This document shows positions 61,733 through 64,000 of a DNA stretch of 64,000 bases, piece after piece; within the stretch, counting starts at the first letter, position 1, and every line of letters starts with the position of its first letter. The DNA is from Anaerocolumna sp047777345 (lineage in GTDB: Bacteria; Bacillota; Clostridia; Lachnospirales; Lachnospiraceae), in contig JBKEEJ010000008.1 of NCBI GenBank assembly GCA_047777345.1, forward strand, positions 1 through 64,000, read 5' to 3'. A program made the translations under genes and the position numbers. The notes below the pieces were generated by a model that saw only the letters and a list, made by a program, of their open reading frames with translations, made no database searches and was not told the origin of the DNA.

Positions 61733-61804
61733 GCGCGAGTGGCTCAGTGGTGGAGTATCGCCTTGCCAAGGCGAGGGTCGCGGGTTCGAATCCCGTCTCG
61801 CGCT
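61733..61804 (+). tRNA. tRNA-Gly (GCC)
   Basis: The 72-base cloverleaf has acceptor GCGCGAG paired with CTCGCGC, D arm GGCTCAGTGGTGGAGTA, anticodon loop CTTGCCAAG with anticodon GCC, and T arm GCGGGTTCGAATCCCGT. CCA is not encoded. Confidence 0.97.
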
Positions 61805-61808
61805 TTTG

Positions 61809-61837
61809 AAATCCCTTGATTTTCAAGGGATTTTTTG
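61809..61837 (+). terminator. Terminator of tRNA-Gly
   Basis: AAATCCCTTGA pairs with TCAAGGGATTT, ending in TTTTTTG. Confidence 0.9.
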
Positions 61838-61852
61838 TTGTGCTGATATGTG

Positions 61853-61870
61853 CAGTGCATAATATGCACT
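61853..61870. repeat. Palindrome AGTGCATA-A-TATGCACT
   Basis: Perfect 8-bp arms (61854-61870) lie at the stop codon of the integrase remnant, close to the tRNA. They may be a leftover recombinase arm site. Confidence 0.4.
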
Positions 61871-62177
61871 AATTTTTCTTGTCATTTTTGTGGCTACTAT
61901 TCAGGGCTTTATTCATAATATCTAAGTTCTCTTGTTTCGTATTTGGATTGTAAATGTAGCTAAGTGTAGTCTTTTCATCCACCTGTCCAAGCATATCCCG
62001 AATCTTATCAAGTGGCATTCCAGCCGTACTTAATCGACTTGCAGTAGTCCTCCTTATGCAATGAGGACTTTTATATGTAACTCCTGCATCTTGGCAATAT
62101 TTACTTAGCCAATAGGTTACTGCTCTTGCGGTTAATCGTTCACCATTCTTTTCAAAGATACCATCGGGATTTAGTTA
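61869..62177 (-). pseudogene. C-terminal remnant of a tyrosine recombinase (integrase)
   Basis: On the minus strand about 100 codons remain, ending at TAG 61871-61869. They read NPDGIFEKNGERLTARAV, then SPHCIRRTTASRL (the HxxR box), GMPLDKIRDMLGQVDEKTTL and SYIYNP with the catalytic Tyr. The usual LGH reads LGQ. A stop lies in frame just upstream and there is no start codon, so the gene is truncated at its 5' side. Its position next to the 3' end of tRNA-Gly is where such integrases insert islands, so this is probably the scar of a lost element. Confidence 0.8.
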
Positions 62178-62253
62178 ACTCACTAGGGCAGTTTGACAAC
62201 TGTCCTGTTCCATCTCCAAGGGGTCTGCGACGCTTATGCATCAGCTACATATC

Positions 62254-62294
62254 AAAAAAGAAGGAGCATGCATTTCATTAGCCTCCTTTTTTTA
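62254..62294 (+). terminator. Terminator-like hairpin in the integrase scar region
   Basis: AAAAAAGAAGGAG pairs with CTCCTTTTTTT with a loop holding GCATGCATTTCATTAGC. No complete gene is left upstream for it to serve. The rest of 62178-62479 has a small GGGCAGTT / AACTGTCC hairpin at 62186-62205 and nothing else recognised. Confidence 0.5.
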
Positions 62295-62479
62295 ATGCAT
62301 GTGTGCAGAAAAATAACAGAAGCCGCAAAACATTATTTTGAATGAAAATGATATCTTCCAGTTTTTCAACAGCTTGATTTTGCATGACTATTGGTAAATT
62401 TTGTTCACTTATTTTTACCAATATGGTATTATGATTTTGTACTTTACATATAAATTTGAAGCTGCATGGAGGGGTAAAA

Positions 62480-63106
62480 ATGGATTTCTATGAAGTTATA
62501 GAAAAAAGAAGAACTATAAGAGATTTTGAAAGTGCTGAAATAAATGATGATATCATCGAAAGAATTATAGGCGCAGGTCTTAAGGCTCCAACAAATGATC
62601 ATATGAGAGATTGGCATTTTATAATACTAAAAGATAAACAAGTAGTGTTGCAGCTTCTTGATATTATTCCGAAAGGAATATCTGATGAAGACATGGAGCA
62701 ATTAATTAAGGACTGGAATCTAAATGATTCTATACAACAGGCATGCTATAGAAACGCTGTACCAAAACAATATCGAATGCTTGCTGATGCTTCAGCGATT
62801 ATTATACCTTTATTAAAGCAAAAAGTTGATATTTTGAAGCCTGCTAATCTTTCTCATTTGAATGGTTTTGCTTCGATTTGGTGCTGCATCGAAAACATAT
62901 TTTTAGCAGCAACGGCAGAAGGATATGCATGTAATCTGAGAATACCTTTAGGGGATGAGGATAAACATGCAAGAAAGGTGTTAGGTTTTCCAGAGGATTA
63001 TTTGATGCCATGCTTTATTGGTCTTGGTTTACCAAGCAAAGATGCAAAAATGGTAGAACAAAATAAAATCAATTTAAAGGAAAGAATACATAACAATAAG
63101 TGGTGA
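62480..63106 (+). CDS. Nitroreductase-family protein
   Basis: The 208-residue FMN-dependent enzyme begins MDFYEVIEKRRTIRDFESAE and has the GLKAPTNDHMRDWHFIIL substrate-side motif and FASIWCCIENIFLAATAEGYAC near the FMN site. The start is ATG 62480 after GGAGGGG; a TTG at 62456 is upstream of that site. Codon use here is more A/T-rich than in the genes before the tRNA, which fits an acquired segment. The substrate is unknown. Confidence 0.88.
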   Translation: MDFYEVIEKRRTIRDFESAEINDDIIERIIGAGLKAPTNDHMRDWHFIILKDKQVVLQLLDIIPKGISDEDMEQLIKDWNLNDSIQQACYRNAVPKQYRMLADASAIIIPLLKQKVDILKPANLSHLNGFASIWCCIENIFLAATAEGYACNLRIPLGDEDKHARKVLGFPEDYLMPCFIGLGLPSKDAKMVEQNKINLKERIHNNKW

Positions 63107-63354
63107 TACAGGTAAATTCTTAGTTTTTTGCATGGAAAGTATATGTAAAAGGAGATTTACTTTATTTTTCAATGTCTATCGGCAAATAAGATGGGGAAAA
63201 AGGCAGCCAATATAATACTCAGGGACAGGAGCCGTCTAAATAAAAGCAAATTTTTCTTTACTGAGGAAAAATTGTAATGTAACATATAAATGGGAGATAA
63301 TTCTCTGAATTTTTGTTACTTTACCTGAAGCCGAATAGGGGGGAAATGTTTATA

Positions 63355-63385
63355 CCCGGTTTAACCTGTCTAAGGTTAAACCGGG
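63355..63385. repeat. Perfect 13-bp hairpin CCCGGTTTAACCT / AGGTTAAACCGGG
   Basis: The arms lie at 63355-63367 and 63373-63385 with a 5-base loop and no T-run on either side, so it is not a standard terminator. Confidence 0.6.
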
Positions 63386-63462
63386 GGTAGGTACTATGAT
63401 TAAAAAAATCTTTTTACCAAATGACACTTATAAGGAAATGATTTTAAATTACTGACGGATTT

Positions 63463-63618
63463 TTATTTATAAGTTACTTGTTCGTAAATCACGTGTATCC
63501 ATTCTCCCCCGTAAAAGAGATGAAATATCCATAAAATGAGAAAAACATTATCACATAGTCCAACATTTTTTCCTATCTTTTTGGTTAAATTGTCTATCTT
63601 TATTGCTATATTATCCAT
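63463..63618 (-). pseudogene. N-terminal fragment resembling an ABC transporter ATPase
   Basis: This 51-codon frame has a strong ribosome site AGGAAGG before ATG 63618. It reads MDNIAIKIDNLTKKIGKNVG then LCDNVF, like the first strands of an ABC ATPase (the IKIxNLTKxFG...xLxxVSF pattern). It then turns into unrelated sequence and stops before any Walker A. It is most likely a truncated gene left by a deletion. Confidence 0.4.
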
Positions 63619-63758
63619 AAAAATAACCTTCCTAATGTTATTACTATTTTCATTAATCCATCAAGCCAATGATTCTGCGATTTTATCAATTATATTTGAT
63701 TTACAGTATTCGAAAGTACATGAAAATCTATTATCATATTATTATTAATATAAAAGTA

Positions 63759-64000
63759 ATGAAGTCGGTCTGGTTCAGAAGGATTATTATAATTGATTCA
63801 ATAGTCTTATCAAATTCCCATTCTGGAAAAGCTTCAATAGAAGCTATAGTTATAATAAATCAGGTTGCATTAAAATGTAAATATTATCCAATTCTTTCAA
63901 ATTGATATGAAAGTTTCCGAAGGTGATGTAATTGTAATGCCGCCAAATAAAAATGGCGCACATATGCTGATCAATACTTCAAATACCGGTTTATTACCTT
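63759..64000 (+). pseudogene. Cupin-domain protein fragment, apparently frameshifted and cut by the window end
   Basis: From ATG 63907 the frame reads MKVSEGDVIVMPPNKNGAHM and LINTSNTGLLP up to the window end, a clear cupin second motif. The frame before it (63759 on) reads IDSIVLSNSHSGKASIEAIV but lies in another phase and ends at 63905. A stop precedes 63907 in its own phase. Either a frameshift separates two halves of one cupin, or the gene starts at 63907 without a good ribosome site. The rest of 63107-63758 holds no gene I can defend beyond the fragment above. Confidence 0.35.

Noticed and set aside
63536..63905. Plus-strand frames of 70 and 78 codons near the window end
   Set aside because: The first is antisense to the ABC-like fragment, which has a real ribosome site. 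The second is mostly low-complexity Ile/Tyr-rich sequence, of which only the last part may belong to a broken cupin gene.
1..64000. CRISPR arrays, rRNA genes, toxin-antitoxin or restriction systems
   Set aside because: No regularly spaced repeats, no rRNA sequence and no proteins of such defence families are visible on either strand.

Overview
The window looks like chromosomal DNA from a spore-forming, low-GC clostridium, most like Lachnospiraceae. The evidence is AT-rich intergenic DNA, AGGAGG-type ribosome sites, an oxygen-sensitive class III ribonucleotide reductase, SleC/CspB-type spore germination genes, single-chain clostridial PurL, and LplABC/YesMN-type sugar uptake. Most of it is housekeeping and metabolism with little sign of transfer. 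The exceptions are one site-specific element at 18.6-22.9 kb and a scarred region after the tRNA-Gly gene at 61.7-64.0 kb.

Layout. 0-1.4 kb: end of a sugar isomerase and a Gfo/Idh/MocA oxidoreductase carrying two compensating homopolymer indels. 1.45-1.63 kb: a 6S RNA on the minus strand. 1.9-4.8 kb: a small unknown protein, a TPR lipoprotein and HflX. 5.2-12.6 kb: NrdD with a fused glutaredoxin-like domain behind an NrdR-like palindrome, ThyA, FolA, a Crp-family regulator, Cfa and a branched-chain aminotransferase. 13-17.4 kb: KimA-type permease, MgtC-family protein, ThpR and an unknown protein. 17.6-23.3 kb: a SleC/SpoIID-type spore cortex-lytic enzyme gene cut in two by a 4,278-bp element. 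23.6-28.0 kb: carAB. 28.1-29.8 kb: a CspB-like subtilase. 30-32.7 kb: a GGDEF-EAL protein. 32.9-44.1 kb: alpha-xylosidase, FUSC-type membrane protein, LplBC permeases, solute-binding lipoprotein and YesNM two-component system. 44.3-53.2 kb: PrsA-like foldase, DUF1848 protein, a LysR/glyoxalase/metallo-hydrolase operon and PurL. 53.6-61.6 kb: a 7TM-PAS-GGDEF sensor, a heterodimeric ABC exporter, an AraC regulator and a nitroreductase. 61.7-64.0 kb: tRNA-Gly, integrase remnant, a second nitroreductase and gene debris.

The main discovery candidate is the element inside the sleC-like gene. It carries a large serine recombinase about the size of SpoIVCA and three small genes, one IS256-family copy has landed inside it, and it is bounded by an 8-bp direct repeat GGATGACC. 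Recombination between the repeats would rebuild one in-frame 451-residue enzyme, joining exactly across the conserved GxxQWG motif of the SpoIID-type domain. The circle junction would be a near-perfect 40-bp palindrome, as expected for a serine-integrase attP. A mother-cell sigma-like promoter precedes the split gene, and a CspB-like protease, the class that activates pro-SleC, lies about 5 kb downstream. This fits a skin-like, sporulation-timed gene rearrangement controlling a germination enzyme. Excision itself is inferred, not seen.

A second theme is a family of hairpins ending in variants of GGGGCTGTTGCAAAATG that lie between genes, including one palindrome of about 210 bp.
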